64,000 nucleotides of DNA from Halicephalobus mephisto (GCA_009193035.1 SWDT01000182.1:186001-250000); one strand, 5' to 3'; shown: positions 45,390 through 58,689, counted from the stretch's first letter. The notes: a model not told the origin generated them from the letters alone. Numbers and translations: made by a program.

Positions 45390-46470
45390 CTATAAAGTTT
45401 TTAGAATTCTAGGAAAATTGAAATTCGAAATTATTCAAACATAATTTTGCTGGAGTTTGGAAAATTCTAGAAAAATTTATAAATTTTAGATTTTTAATAA
45501 AATTAATATTCGAAATTATTCAAACACGATTTTGCTGCAGTTTGGAAAATTCTAAAAAAATTTATACTTTTTAGAATTCTAGGAAAATTGAAATTCGAAA
45601 TTATTCAAACACGATTTCATTGAGATTTGGAAAATTCTAAAAAAATTTATAAACTTTTTAGAATTCTAATAAAATTGAAATTCGAAATTATTACGAAATT
45701 ATTCAAACATAAATTTCCAAAAATTTATAATTTTAGTTTTAAATGTTTCTACTGAATTCTGAAAAACTAAAAATTTCTATAAAATTCCTGGTTTTAGAAA
45801 TTTCTACGGATTTTTGAAAAAGTTAAAATTAAAATTATTACAAAATTATTTTAATACGGATTTTCGAAGCGTAATATTTCTGATTTTATTTTAAAAATTG
45901 TTATTAAATTTTAAAATGCTTCAAAAATTTTTTCTAATTTTAAATATTCAAAAAGTTTTTTTTAAATTTACAAAAATTTGAAACAAACAAAATGACGAGA
46001 TCGAAAATGACTTTTTGGACTGTCAGAATTTTAAGTTTCCAATACTTCCAAAAATATTCAAAAAAGTTTACAAAATTCAAAATTTTTCTTTAAAAATATA
46101 CAAAAATTTGAAACAAATAAAATGACGAAATTGAAAATGACTTTTTGTATTGTCGAAATTTTCAATTTTAGATATTTCCGAAAATATTCAAAAAAGCTTA
46201 CAAAATTAAAAAAATTATAAAAATTTGAAACAAACAAAATGACGAAATTGAAATGACTTTTTGGACTGTCAGAATTTTAACTTTCCAATATTTCCAAAAA
46301 TATTCAAAAAAGCTTACAAAATTCAAAATTTTTCTTTAAAAATATACAAAAATTTGAGATAAACACAATAATGAAATTGAAAATGACTTTTTGGACTTTC
46401 TTGTATTGTCGAAATTTTCAATTTTAGATATTTCCGAAAATATTCAAAAAAGCTTAAAAAATTCAAAAAA
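45390..46470. repeat. Two families of ~90-130-bp repeats
   Basis: 45390-45720 repeats aaattcgaaattattcaaac. 45960-46470 repeats a unit with acaaaatgacgaaattgaaa and gactttttggactgtc about four times. Confidence 0.75.
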
Positions 46471-46879
46471 TTACTATAGAGGTTTAGTTACAATAAAATT
46501 TGCAGTTTGCTTGCAACGTTTAAACACATCTATAATTTGAAATTTACCTTCAATTTAAGTCCTGTCTTTTTGTTTCAAAATTTACATATTCTGAATTTAA
46601 AAAAAAAATTCAACTTAAATTTTAAAATTTAAAATATCTTCATAAATTTAATCCGAAATCAAACAGATATATGAAACCAGTTTTTAAATAAAAAAACGGA
46701 AATTAACTTTCTAGTGCATAAAATTAAAATTAAAATTAATTATGTTCAATAAATAAATTACATAATTATTAATAAATTAAAAATTAAAATTTTATTAAAA
46801 TTTAAAATTGTTTATTTTTCGACTAAAATTTAGTTTTAGCTTTTCGTTTATGTTAAGATAGGAAACAAAAGTACATTAA

Positions 46880-47535
46880 TAACTTTTACTCGAACAATTT
46901 AATACAATTTATAATACAATTGAGGGTCTTACTCATGAAATACAGTATTCCAAGTTCTGATGTTTAAGCTGTCCTTTCAGATCCTGTCTTCCTAGTCTAG
47001 CTTCTGTTTCAACAAAAATCAAATTAAATATAGAAAATTAAATATATAAAAATGTTAAGACAGTAAACAGAAGTACAGTGGACTCGATTTTACGTAATTT
47101 TTGTCCGGTCCCTTGGATTACGTTATATCGAGAGTCGACTGTAATTAATAACTTTTACTCGAACAATGAAATACAATTTAATACAATTTGAACATAACAC
47201 AATTGGGAATCTTACTCATGAAATACAGTATTCTAAGCTCTAATGTTCAGGTTATCCCTTCTGGTCCTGTCTTCCTAGTCTAGTTTCTCTGCCAACAGTA
47301 ATCTAATAATCGATTAAGTTATATTGATTAAAAATCGGCTGTTAAGATAAAAACAGGGAAAATATTACTAATCTTTACTTTAACAATAAGACACAGACAA
47401 CAATTATATATCTTACATTAACAAAACACAACTGAGGGACTTACTCATGAAATACAGTATTCCAAGCTCTGACGTTCAGGTTATCCCTTCAGGTTTTCTC
47501 TTTCTTGTCTAGTTTCCCTCCCAATAGTTAAAAAA
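46880..47535. repeat. R1 repeat, inverted orientation
   Basis: Three copies, each containing ctcatgaaatacagtattcc. Over about 650 bp this block is the reverse complement of 63175-63840, including the segment gattattagattactgttgg. Confidence 0.82.
47074..47143. mobile_element. 70-bp pogo-like MITE nested in inverted R1
   Basis: Reverse complement of the elements at 33001 and 63555, at the same position within R1. Confidence 0.8.
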
Positions 47536-47989
47536 AGTAAAAAAAAACTGAATAAATTTGGTTTCCAACAAATTAACAACAGACTGATCTCGACACGAAT
47601 TTCAGGATATTTGATTACTATCTTTGGTTTTATTTAAAAATAAAGAAATTTAACCAAAGTACGGTCATTGGATAAAATTACACGATATGTAAGATTCTGG
47701 AAGTTTTTTTTCGAGTACCGGATGTTTCAAAAATATGTTAAGTCACGTAAAATTCCACGGTTTTCAATTTCAACGAAAAATTTTCAGAAAATTTCGAAAA
47801 AAAGTTTTTTGGAAATTTTACAGATATTTTAATTTTTATAATTATATAATTTCAAAAATTTTATAAAATTACAAAATTGCAAAATTTTATTTTTTTTGGA
47901 TTTTGAATAAAAAATTTTCGGAAATTTTATAAAAAAAATTAATTTTATAATTTTGAAAATTTTACATAATTACGTAAATAAATAATTTT

Positions 47990-48600
47990 AGAGTTTTTGG
48001 TCCTGACTGGAAAATCCCAAAAATTCGTGGTGGGAAAAATATTCGAAATTTGAAAACAAACATCACTGGTTTTCTATCGTACTATGATGTCAAAGTACAT
48101 CGGATATATTTGAAACTTTTGGGAGCCAAGTACACATAAAACTACATAACTTCGGGTTTCAACTGGAAAATTCTACAAATTCGTGCCGGGACATTTAAAA
48201 AAATTTTAAACAAAAATTCATAATTTTCACAATACTAAAATAAAAACTTTATAAAACAATAAAAATCCGAAATAATAAAGTTTTTGGTCCTAACTGGAAA
48301 ATTCTAAAAATTCGTGCCGGGACACTTTTCTTCAAAATTGTAATAAAAATTCATAATTTTCACAATATTAAAATTAAAACTTTATAAAACAATAAAAATT
48401 TAAAGTAGTGAGATTTTTGGTCCTAACTGGAAAATTCCAAAAATTCGTGCCGAGACATTTTTCTTCAAAATTGTAATAAAAATTCATAATTTTTACAATA
48501 CTAAAATTAAAACTTTATAAAACAATAAAAATCCAAAATAATGAAGTTTTTTGTTCCAACTGGAAAATTCCAAAAATTCGTGTCAGGACACTTTTTTGAA
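47990..48600. repeat. ~125-130-bp tandem repeat
   Basis: Five copies with taactggaaaattccaaaaa and ttcgtgccgggacatttt, then aaaactttataaaacaataa. Confidence 0.85.
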
Positions 48601-48814
48601 AAAATTCCTCGACAAATGTTTTTAATTTCGATGATGGCATAAATAAAGTTCTGTAAAAACATGTGAACAAGAAATGTCAAAATTTTCGGTCTCGATTGGA
48701 AAATTCCAAAATTTTTATCGAGATAATTTTATGGTTTTTATTTAAAAAATTAAAATTTTTAAAATTCAAAAAAAATTAAATTTATTTTTAAATTTTTTTT
48801 ATCGAAAATAACGG

Positions 48815-49020
48815 TCCAGGATCGGCCGATTTGTGGATCTGGAAATCGGAAAACCATCTGGCTGATCTCTTCTGCATGGATCGAGTTTTTTATTTTTGGA
48901 CTCCGAAGAAATCAGAGACATTTGGATCTCGACTTCGGCTTCACTTCCGGCGAGCCAGAGGGTTTATTGCCCATAAACTGACCCAGTTCTTGAATCATAT
49001 AATTCAAAAAAATCAAAAAT
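48815..49020. other. Unique island
   Basis: GC-richer. A + frame (48831-49022) is open but starts at GTG/TTG-like codons and has no recognised domain. 49020-49560 is A/T-rich simple sequence. Confidence 0.3.
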
Positions 49021-49561
49021 GAACGTTTTTAAAAAATTATTTCGACAAAAATTTTAAAAAATTATAAAATTTCTGTTCAATTTTCGAAAATAAAAAAATT
49101 AAAAATCTTCGAAAATCCAAAAAAATAAAAAAAATTTAAAATTAAAGAAATTAAAAAAATAAAAATTTTAAAAATAAAAAAAAATAAAAATTTTTAAAAA
49201 ATTCAAAAAAATTTAAAATCTTCAAAAATCCAAAAAAAATAAAATTTTTTAAAAAATTAAAAATTAAAAAATCTAAAATATGAAATTTTAGAACCTTCCA
49301 GAAAATTCTAAAATATTTTATAATTTTAAATAATATTTTCAAAAATTCAAAATCTAATATTTTTTGGAAAATTCTGAAATTTTATAAAAAATTTCAAACA
49401 TTTACTAAATAATTTAAAAAAATTAAAAATTTCCATAAAATTACAATTTTATTTTTCACAAAATTGAAAATTATCACTCAATTTATGAGGAAAATAAATT
49501 TTTTTGTTTCGGATAATCAGAGGCACAAAAATTTTTTTTAATTTTTTTGAAATTTTTTAAA

Positions 49562-50936
49562 TTAAGAATTTTCTTGGGCTTCGGTTTTTTTGAGCAGATG
49601 ATTGTAGCCTCGTTTCATGTGGGTGATGACGTAATGAGCCAATCGTCTCCAGACCCTGATGGCGTCTGATTTTTGATCTTCTGTCATTTCTTTATTTTTT
49701 TTAATAGAATCCGTCAAAGAAACCTCCATCGCATCCTGAATAAATAAATAAATTAATTAATTTCAAATTTAATTATTTATTAAAAATCTTACTAAAAAAA
49801 TATTCCAAAATTCTGGTTTGAAGCCCCTGTTGGCGTATTTCACGTGGAGTTCTCCGATTTTGTATAAGTGAGAAGCAACTCTGTCCATGTGGTAGAGGTT
49901 TTTTACAGTATGAGAAAGTGTCTAAAATACGGTAGAAAATAATTTTTTTATAAAATTTCGTGTCAAAATACTCAAGTCCAAAGTATTTACATTCCAATTA
50001 CGAAATTATAACTGAATAAAAAGTATTCATAATACAGTAATCAGATCCAAAGATTCTGAATCTGAAGTCAAAATTAATGTTAACCTTCAAAATCCTGGAT
50101 TCTGAAGACTAGTTTTCAATTCTGATTTTAGAGTTTTCTAGATATTCTAAGTTAAATAAAAACTATTCATAATACAGTAATCAAATCCATAGATTCTGAA
50201 TTCTGAAGATTAATTCTCAATTCTGATTTTAGAGTTTTCTAGATATTCTAAGTTAAATAAAAAGTACTAACAATACAGTAATCAGATCCATAGATTCTGA
50301 ATCTAAATTCAAAATCAGCAATTAACATTCAAAATCCTGGATTCTGAAGATTAATCCTCAATTCTAAAAACATCTAAAATTCTATTTTGAAGTTCTAAAA
50401 AACTACTTTTTATATAAAATTTTAGAAATTATTTAAAGTAAATTTTTGTTTTTAATTTTCTAATTAAAATTGGAAAAATTGAAAAAACTGGAAAATTAGT
50501 ACTTAAGACACAAGTTCTGTATGACCGAAAATTTACATACCTGAACAAACTTCAAGGCCTGGGATCTGAACTCCTTCGACTCCCTCCACTGATCCCCGTG
50601 TCTGTGGATCGTCGGAAAAAGTTCTTTCGTGTTGGGATTATTGTTGAAAATATAAGTATAAATAGCAGCCCCGAGTTCATAAAGAAAATCAAAATCATCG
50701 CTCCAGGTTTTTTTGACGAGTTCTTTTTCGTAAACATCGGGATCCCAGTTGATGATGGACTCGTCAGAAACGTCGCTGGAACCGTCGCTGCTCGTCGGGG
50801 ATTTGGTTCCTGTAGGTTGTCCCGGATCTGTCATCGAGGGAACTGGAGCCGATTTAGGCTGTTCTGTGATTACTTTCGAATTTTCAAGTTTTCCGTTTTG
50901 AGACAGTTCAGTACTAAAATCATCATAAATAAACAT
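49562..50936 (-). CDS. Globin
   Basis: Minus exons 50541-50936 (or from an acceptor at 50913), 49793-49921 and 49562-49735, all phase 0 between them. From the ATG at 50936 the protein has 232 residues. The globin fold runs from about residue 68. Visible are VKKTW (A helix Trp78), ELFP with CD1 Phe107, Gln126 at the E7 position in FRSQALKF, and proximal His158 at F8 in GELHVKYANRGFKPEFW. The G/H helices end HYVITHMKRGYNHL. Gln at E7 is common in nematode globins. The ~65 residues ahead of the fold are Ser/Pro/Thr-rich and disordered. It binds haem; whether it carries oxygen, senses it or does redox chemistry cannot be read from the sequence. The stop is at 49562-49564. An upstream exon at 54726-55114 may replace the first eight residues. 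Confidence 0.88.
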
Positions 50937-50939
50937 AAA

Positions 50940-51300
50940 AACTAAAACTAATTTTTTTGATTTTAAAAAATATAATTATAAATAAAAATTAAAATTACTT
51001 TTTTAATTTAAAAAAAAATAATTATAAATAAAAACTAAAACTACTTTTATGATTTTTAAAAACAATAATTATAAATAAAAATTAAAACTACTTTTATGAT
51101 TTTTAAAAATAATTATTATAAATAAAAACTAAAACTACTTTTTTAATTTAAAAAAAAATAATTATAAATAAAAACTAAAACTACTTTTATGATTTTTAAA
51201 AATAATAATTATAAATAAAAATTAAAACTACTTTTTTTGATTTTTAAAAACAATAATTATAAATAAAAATTAAAACTACTTTTTTTTAAAAATAAATTTT
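50940..51300. repeat. ~58-bp tandem repeat
   Basis: Six copies of aataattataaataaaaact followed by aaaactacttttatg. Confidence 0.85.
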
Positions 51301-51459
51301 CAAAATCTTGTTTTAGAAAATTCTGATAGATTCTAGAATGGTTTAGAAGTTTATAGAAAATTTTAGAACTTCACATTGGATTCTGGAAACTTTTAAAAAC
51401 TTCATCAACATCCTAGAAAATTCTTAAAAAATTAAAATTTGTTCTTAGATTCTGAAATT

Positions 51460-52140
51460 ATTTATAAATTTCCCAGAATATTGATGAAAATTTCAGAAAT
51501 TTTTATGAGATTCTGGAAGTTTCTAAAAATTTCAGAAATTTTTATGAAATTCCAAAAATCTTGAAATTCTTCAGAATGTTGATGAAAATTTCAGAAATGT
51601 TTGAGATTCTAGAAGTTTCTAAAAATTTCACTGATATCCTGAAAAATTTCAGAAACTTATAAGATTCCAAAAATCTTGAAATTCTTCAGAATGTTGATGA
51701 AAATTTCAGAAACTTTTATAAAATTCTGGAGGTCTTTAAAAACTTTCGTCAACAATCCGAAGAATTTCAGAAACTTATAAGATTCCAAAAATCTTGAAAT
51801 TTCCCAAAATATTGATGAAAATTTCTGAAATTTCTCAGATTCTGGAGGTCTTTAAAAACTTTCGTCAACAATCTGAAGAATTTTAGAAACATAAGATTCC
51901 AGAAGTCTTGAAATTTCCCAGAATATTGATGAAAATTTCTGAAATTCCTCAGATTCTGGAGGTCTTTAAAAACTTTCGTCAACAATCTGAAGAATTCCAG
52001 AAACTTATAAGATTCCAGAAGTCTTTTGAAATTCCCCAGAATATTGATAAAAATTTCTAAAATTCTTCAGAATATTGATGAAAATTTCAGAAACTTTTAT
52101 AAAATTCTGGAGGTCTTTAAAAACTTTTATGAAATTGCTC
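51460..52140. repeat. ~115-bp repeat rich in TTC/GAA
   Basis: Copies share ggaggtctttaaaaactttc, gtcaacaatctgaagaattt and ttgatgaaaatttc. It lies in the possible large intron of the globin gene. Confidence 0.8.
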
Positions 52141-52364
52141 AAAGTTTCAGATCATTTTATCATGTTCTGAAAACTCTTACAGAATCCTAATATTTATAAT
52201 AATATAATTTGAATCAAAAATTACTACGAAATTCCAGATGTTAAGTTTAAAAATTTATTAAATTTTTTATTATTTTTAAAATTTATTTTACTTTTGAATT
52301 AAAATTTGCCAAATTCGTCGATGATTTCATCATTTATGAATCCTTTGAATCATCCATCTAGTTG

Positions 52365-52515
52365 GATTCATAAAAAACTAAAATGATGGATAATTTTGAA
52401 TTCGATCCATAAAAAACTAAAATGATGGATAATTTCGAATTCGATCCATAAAAACCAAAATGATGGATAATTTCGAATTCGATCCATAAAAACTAAATGA
52501 TGAATGATTTCGAAA
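52365..52515. repeat. ~37-bp minisatellite
   Basis: Four copies of aaatgatggataatttcgaa followed by ttcgatccataaaaac. Confidence 0.85.
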
Positions 52516-52917
52516 AAGAAAGAAAAATGACAAATTGCCTTGACACAGTTGTCAAGTATCTTTTTTTCGCCCACCGACATTCGATCAAATGACTTAAATT
52601 ACACCTGTGATTTGGCAACATTTGTAAAAATGCAATTTGTCGGATTAATCCGTTCTAGAGTAGGCCAATTGTTAAGTTTCCGTGTTCTTAATCTTTTGAC
52701 GTAAAAAATCGAAGAAAATTAGAAAAGTTTGCCAACAAACAAAATTGATTTTTTCTGGATAAAACTTTGGGGATCAGTTTTAAAAATATAATTAAAAAGG
52801 AATTTGGAATAATGCCAGAGAATGAGGGGGAGTTTTTAAAAGGTTAAGAAAATTAATAATGAAACCTTTGGGAATAAAGTCCAAATTTGGAACATGGAAA
52901 ATATTTTTGATATTTGT

Positions 52918-53938
52918 TTACATACAAAAAAGAGCACATTAAAAGGACTAATATATCAGATATATTGTATTTAACGTACTGGTAAATTGAATATAATACA
53001 TCAATATTATATTAATTTATTGATACACTGAATATAATGCATCTGATACATCAGAACTGCTTTAATGTACCTATACATTAAATACAATGCACTTGATATC
53101 ATACTAATGCATGAGTATATCGAATATAATGCATCTGGTACATCAGAATCGTTTTAATGTAATTATACATTAAATACAGTCTACCAATATTATATTAATT
53201 TATTGATACACTGAATATAATGCATCTGGTACATGAGAACCGCTTTAATGTACCTATACATTAAATACAATGCACTGATATCATACTAATGCATGAGTAT
53301 ATCGAATATAATGCATCTGGTACATCAGAACCGCTTTAATGTAATTATACATTAAATACAGTCTACCAATATCATACTAATTTATTGATACACTGAGTAT
53401 AATGCATCTGGTACTTCAGAACCGCTTTAATGTATCTATATGCTGAATACAATGCATTGATATCATACTAATGCATGAGTATATCGAATATAATGCATCT
53501 GATACATCAGAATCGTTTTAATGTAATTATACATTGAATACAGTCTACCAATATCATATTAATTTATTGATACACTGAGTATAATGCATCTGGTACATGA
53601 GAACCGCTTTAATGTACCTATACATTAAATACAATGCACTGATATCATACTAATGCATGAGTATATCGAATATAATGCATCTGATACATCAGAACCGCTT
53701 TAATGTAATTATACATTAAATACAGTCTACCAATATCATACTAATTTATTGATACACTGAGCATAATGCATCTGGTACTTCAGAACCGCTTTAATGTACC
53801 TATACATTAAATACAATGCACTGATATCAACTTAATATGTTAACACATTACGTATAATATATCTGATAAATTAAAACTGTTTTAATATATTCATGTATTA
53901 TATACCATGCACTCATTTTTTGTGTCTACCTTTAAAAT
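52918..53938. mobile_element. 182-bp satellite capped by ACACAAAAAA-type inverted ends
   Basis: ttattgatacactgaatata recurs at about 53018, 53200, 53382, 53564 and 53746, a strict 182-bp period made of two related ~91-bp halves. The block begins acatacaaaaaagagcacat and ends cactcattttttgtgtctac, an imperfect inverted pair. No coding. Confidence 0.82.
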
Positions 53939-54049
53939 TTTGCAAACGTGATATTCATAAAAAAGAACAACATACTATTATAGCGAATTAAAATAAAAAT
54001 TACTACAAAGTCGTTTTTAGTGAATTTCTCGAATTTAAAAACTTTTTTA

Positions 54050-54720
54050 TTACAAAAAATAAAAATTAAACTTTAAAAATTATTTCGAAAAAAATTTTAG
54101 AATTTTCTGAAGATTTCTAGAATTATAAAATTACAAAAGATTAAAAATCATACTTATTACGAAATTAGTTTTAGACTAATTAGTGGAATTTTTAGAAACT
54201 TACAGAATCACACAATTATGAAAAAACTAAAATTAGATTTATTACGGAACAGCCTTGATGTGAAGTTCCAAATTAAAAAATTTCAGAATCATACAATTAT
54301 AAAAATCAAAGGTCAGAGTTCTTCCTAGATGAATTTTTAAGATTTCTTAAAACTCTCCAGAATCCCAAATTTCGGAAATTGATTCAAATTTTTCAAAGAT
54401 TCTGATTTTTTCGAAATTTTCAAAGATTCTAGAATTTTTCGGAAAATTTTCGAAATTTTTAAAATTATTTATTTAATTCCGGAAACTTATAAAAGTCCGA
54501 AAATTTTCAAAAATTTCTCCAATATTCTCAAAAATCACAAATTTTGAAAACATTTTACTTTATCTTTGAAAAATTTAAATTTTTTTAAAATTCCAAAGAT
54601 ATTTCGACATTGATTACAACTTCCAAAAGTAGATCTCAAGAGAATTTTGAAATCAAAAGTAGATATCAAGGGGATTTTGAAATCAAAAGTAGATCTCAAG
54701 GGGATTTTGAAATCAAATGA
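54050..54720. repeat. Diverged TTC/GAA and caaaagtagatctcaag repeats
   Basis: 54050-54590 is low-complexity 'agattctagaatttt' sequence. 54615-54715 has three copies of ttgaaatcaaaagtagatct. Confidence 0.7.
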
Positions 54721-54725
54721 CTAAC

Positions 54726-55114
54726 CTGATAGTTGCTGTCGACGTCAGAGCAGTACCAAACAAGTTAGAAACGAAGGCCAGAGCCTGTCTCGCGGCCGTG
54801 GGCATCTTCATGGAACAACAACTGAAACTGGGAAGTTTTATATTCGGCAAAATTCTGGATCCTTCAGAAGTCTCTTCATTTCTGACAAGAGTGGAATAGT
54901 GTAATTTGGAATCAAGAGCTTTGTGAAAATCACAGGTTCGTTTATCTCCAAGAAGAGGTCTCGACTGGATTTTATCATTCTCTTCAAGACCTTCCATCGA
55001 AGAAGTTTTAACAAATCCACCACCCAAGCCGAACAAAGTAGTCAAAAACGGCTTTAGAAAAACGGGGAAGTTTCCTGCTTTGGCGAGAGAGAGAAAACGC
55101 GAGTCGAAGAGACC
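54726..55114 (-). other. Candidate 5' coding exon of the globin gene
   Basis: On the minus strand a frame is open from a cattag acceptor at 55115-55120 to a donor ATCAG|gttagt at 54726. A first ATG is at 54997. It reads GLFDSRFLSLAKAGNFPVFL, then from the ATG MEGLEENDKIQSRPLLGDKR, ending ALAFVSNLFGTALTSTATI. It ends in phase 2, and the acceptor at 50914 in front of the globin exon opens in phase 2 in the globin frame. The joined product from this ATG would be 315 residues. The frame match has a one-in-three chance of being accidental, and no domain is recognised. Confidence 0.4.
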
Positions 55115-55119
55115 CTAAT

Positions 55120-55900
55120 GAAACGTGAAAACACGGCCAAAGGATTCAGAATCGAATGAGGCGAGGCCCTCGGGACTGACAACTTTCAGCTGTTTATTTA
55201 TTTCTCCGATAAAAGACCGGACTTAAATTAAGACTTCAAAAAAGTTGAATTTAAGATTTTTAGGGATAAACAGAAAATTTAAAAATTTTCGAAAATTCAT
55301 ATTTGATTTTTAAAATTTAAGTGAATATTTAAAATTACGGAAATAATAACTTCTCAAGTATACTGGATTTTAAAAATATATTAATCATCGAAAACTTCCG
55401 TCTGAATATTTACGGAAAATGAAACACGCAAGAGTACGTGAGAATCCGAATCTGAGCGAGAAGTTTCATCAGCTTACACCTGGGTGGATTAATTAAACAA
55501 GAAAAATCCTCTTATAAATAAGTATGAAAAACAGTGTTATTATCCCTAAGGACTCAACTATGGTACTGAATATTTAATTATTTCCATTCTTTCGACTTGA
55601 CTCCTACTTTGCCCTAAATCTACTTTAAAAATAAAAAGTAGGTGTCCATTCAGAAATCCTTGAGACACTAATACTAAATTCGTTACGCAAATTCCTCTAA
55701 AAAAGCAACGTTATAGGTTATAGAATTTTTAAATACCTTCATTTTTAGCTTTTGTTGCACATAAAAGTGACTTTTCTGTGTATAAATTTAATTCATAAAT
55801 GAGAGATACGTGTCCATTCATATGCTTTCAATATGATCATGTTAAATTCGTTACGTAATTTTATTAAAGAAATAGCAATAGGAGTCACGAGGCTTCAAAA
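55120..55900. other. Region upstream of the globin gene
   Basis: Mostly unique AT-rich sequence. From 55620 onwards are diverged copies of the 42-44 kb satellite family (actaaattcgttacgcaaat, ttaaattcgttacgtaattt). Confidence 0.5.
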
Positions 55901-55904
55901 ATTC

Positions 55905-56038
55905 CAACTTACAACATCCCTACATATCTACATCCCTACATCCCTACATATCTACATCCTTACATATCTACATCCCTACACATCTACATCCCTACACATC
56001 TACATCCCTACATATCTACATCCCTACATATCTACATA
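55905..56038. repeat. 16-18-bp microsatellite TACATCCCTACATATC
   Basis: About eight copies of tacatatctacatccc. It sits inside a unit of the ~200-bp satellite. Confidence 0.9.
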
Positions 56039-56059
56039 ACTTTGTCTAAGAGTTCCATT

Positions 56060-57260
56060 TTGGACTTGGGAGAAATATACTCATTCAGAAGCCCTTGAGA
56101 CACTAATGCTAAACTCATTACATAAATGGTTTAGACGAAATAACGCTAAAAGATAGAATACTAGAAATTGTACCTCGTGTTCGTCCTACATGTCGAATGG
56201 ACTGTATCTGGGGATTTCTTTCCATATTTTGCGGAGACGTCATTCAATATGTAGGTTTAAGAATACTAATAATAAATTCATTACGTAAATACTTCAAACG
56301 CCACAACACTAGAAAGTATAGGATCCTGACAATTGGAATTTGCAGTGGTTATATATCAAATTCCTTCTGTCTGAGTATTTATATCTCAGACTGACAAATA
56401 AGTGTTAGATGTGCAAGTTTGGAAATGTCGATTCTAATGACAAGAAACACATAGCTTAGATGGCACAACACTAGAAAAAGTAAAGTTTCAAAGATAACAA
56501 CTTACACCAATATTATATATGAACTTGAACATTATCTATATAATTACTCCTAAACCTAGCAAATAGGTCTTAACCAAACCTCCTAGAAATACTGATTCTG
56601 ATATTAACGTATATGTTCTTCACATATCGCAACACTGGAAGATACAACATCTTAAAGATCACAACTTGCGTGTGTGAATTCTTTATATTTGAGCTCTAAG
56701 GACTCTGTGCAAACACTTTGCGATTTCATTTCTGATTTGGAAGTATGTTTAAAGGAAAATATGTTGGAATTGATGTAAACTTTTCAATTGAATTGGCCTC
56801 GAAAACTCTTGGAGGAAAATTCTTAGTGCTCTGTAAATCGAATTGACTTTTTGAATATAGATAGCTTCCGTAAAACCCAAATAAACGAATATTTGTTTGG
56901 TAACACTTGAAGCACTGATGTCATTTCTACTTCATAAATGTTTTAGAAGAAACGATATTAAAAAATACGAGCTTGAAGATGGCAATATATATCTGCAAAG
57001 TACTTAAACTAATTCCCGAAAGCCTAATTTAAAAATATTCATATGAGGAAACAGTTGCAATCAATTTGAATCTTGAAGTTGGATTAGTCTCAAGGGCTCC
57101 TGAAGAAGGGTTCTTCATCATGTCCGCAATATAGTAAATTAAATTAAATTAGAGAATATCTGGGGGCTCCGTAAAATCTCTACAAACGAGTATTCGATTA
57201 CTAGCACTCAAAACAGTGATGTGTACTTGTGTCATAAATGTTTCAGAAACTATTAAAAGT
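56060..57260. repeat. Diverged ~165-200-bp satellite, copy B
   Basis: Direct-orientation counterpart of 42560-43870. 56320-56665 matches 43075-43430 almost base for base (gacaagaaacacatagctta, ctagcaaataggtcttaacc). 57035-57120 matches 43655-43740. Confidence 0.8.
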
Positions 57261-57360
57261 CATGATTTTAAAAACAGTAACTTGTGGCAACTTTTTATAT
57301 TGAATTAACTTCATTTACCTCCATTTTTTTCTTAGATTTGGCATATAAAGCGTTAAATTT

Positions 57361-57713
57361 ACACACAAAAAAAGCGTAACTTTTGATTTCTTAACAATTT
57401 CGAAATGTAACAAAAATGTGACACAATTGTCATATTTTTCATGAATATTTAAAATTTATAAAGAAAATAAAAAATAATAGTGACGATTTGCATTTTTTAC
57501 TGATCCAAAAGTTATATTTTTTGTATATTACAACTAATTAAAAAAAGTCAACTTTACATAAAAAAACGTAACTTTTTGTTCTGTAAAAATTACGAAATGT
57601 AACACAATCGTCATATTTTTTATAAATATTTAAAATTTGTGACGAAAAATAAAACATAATAGTGACTATTTTCATTTATTACTATGCCAAAAATTACACT
57701 TTTTTTGTGTATA
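57361..57713. mobile_element. Two-unit MITE with CACAAAAAAAGCGTAA termini
   Basis: Starts cacacaaaaaaagcgtaact and ends aaattacactttttttgtgt, an inverted pair. The interior is two ~185-bp units of the same family as 31340-31885 and 34560-35110. Confidence 0.82.
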
Positions 57714-57899
57714 AATTCCAATATCTCGATTCCGACTTTGATTATCAGATATTCCAAAAAAAAATTATCTTTAGGAATTATGAAATTATAAAATTCAAAA
57801 TTTGCATATGTAAACTTTTTATAACAAGTTTTTTAAAATGTGATTTCTAATTCGAAAAAACATTCATAAAAAATAGATTCAATTGATGTAGCATTAATT

Positions 57900-58680
57900 A
57901 TTGGATTAATTTTAAAATTTTTCGTACTATTGCCCTACATGCGAAATTCACTTTGATGTGTACTCGTCCTTGGATTTAGTAAATGGGTATTCGATTGGTG
58001 GCCTCTGCAACACTGATGTCATATTTGCTTCGTAAATATTTCGGACAAAGCAGTGCCAGCAGATATAAGGCCCTAAAGATAGGACTCTGCATATTAAAAT
58101 TCCTCTAAAGTAAATTTCGAAAATTATTTAAAACATAATTTCTGATTTTTGTGTTTTTGGAGAAAAATATTTACAATTAAATTTAAAAATAAAGTTAATC
58201 TGAAGAACAATTTCGATTTTTTTAGGTACATGGTAATTGAGGAAATTATTTTCGGCGGAGAAATTTTTAAAATTACTGTAATCAAAGGAATCTCATCATA
58301 ATTAATTACTTTCCGAGGAAAAAGCCAGACTAGACTATGATCGAATTAATTTAAATTGGACAGAAACTGAAAAAAGGTTCTTATCCCGGATTCGGAGACA
58401 AGTGAAAAGCGTGGGAATGCCGACAGTTAATGTATTATGGATATTGACAACATGAGTTAAAGAGAAAAACAAGAGGTTAGCAGGACACTCCCTTTTCGGA
58501 AATGTCTGGAAAATTCAAAAGTTTTAAAAGTTCCTTTAAATGGGGGTTGTTTAGAACACAAACAATCTTGTGAAGAAAAATGATCCGGCCATGCAATGAG
58601 AAAGCCTATCCATCGCTGACCGTTGAAGTTGTTTTAGTTAAAAGTTAATAAATATCGATTAGAGATTCAATACAAGTTTT
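57900..58680. other. One diverged satellite unit then unique sequence
   Basis: 57950-58110 is a further diverged unit (ggtattcgattggtggcctc). 58310-58600 is GC-richer unique sequence with no recognised gene. Confidence 0.4.
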
Positions 58681-58689
58681 TTGAAAATT

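Noticed and set aside
55905..56038. Telomere-like repeat
   Set aside because: The unit TACATCCCTACATATC is not the nematode telomere hexamer TTAGGC or its complement.
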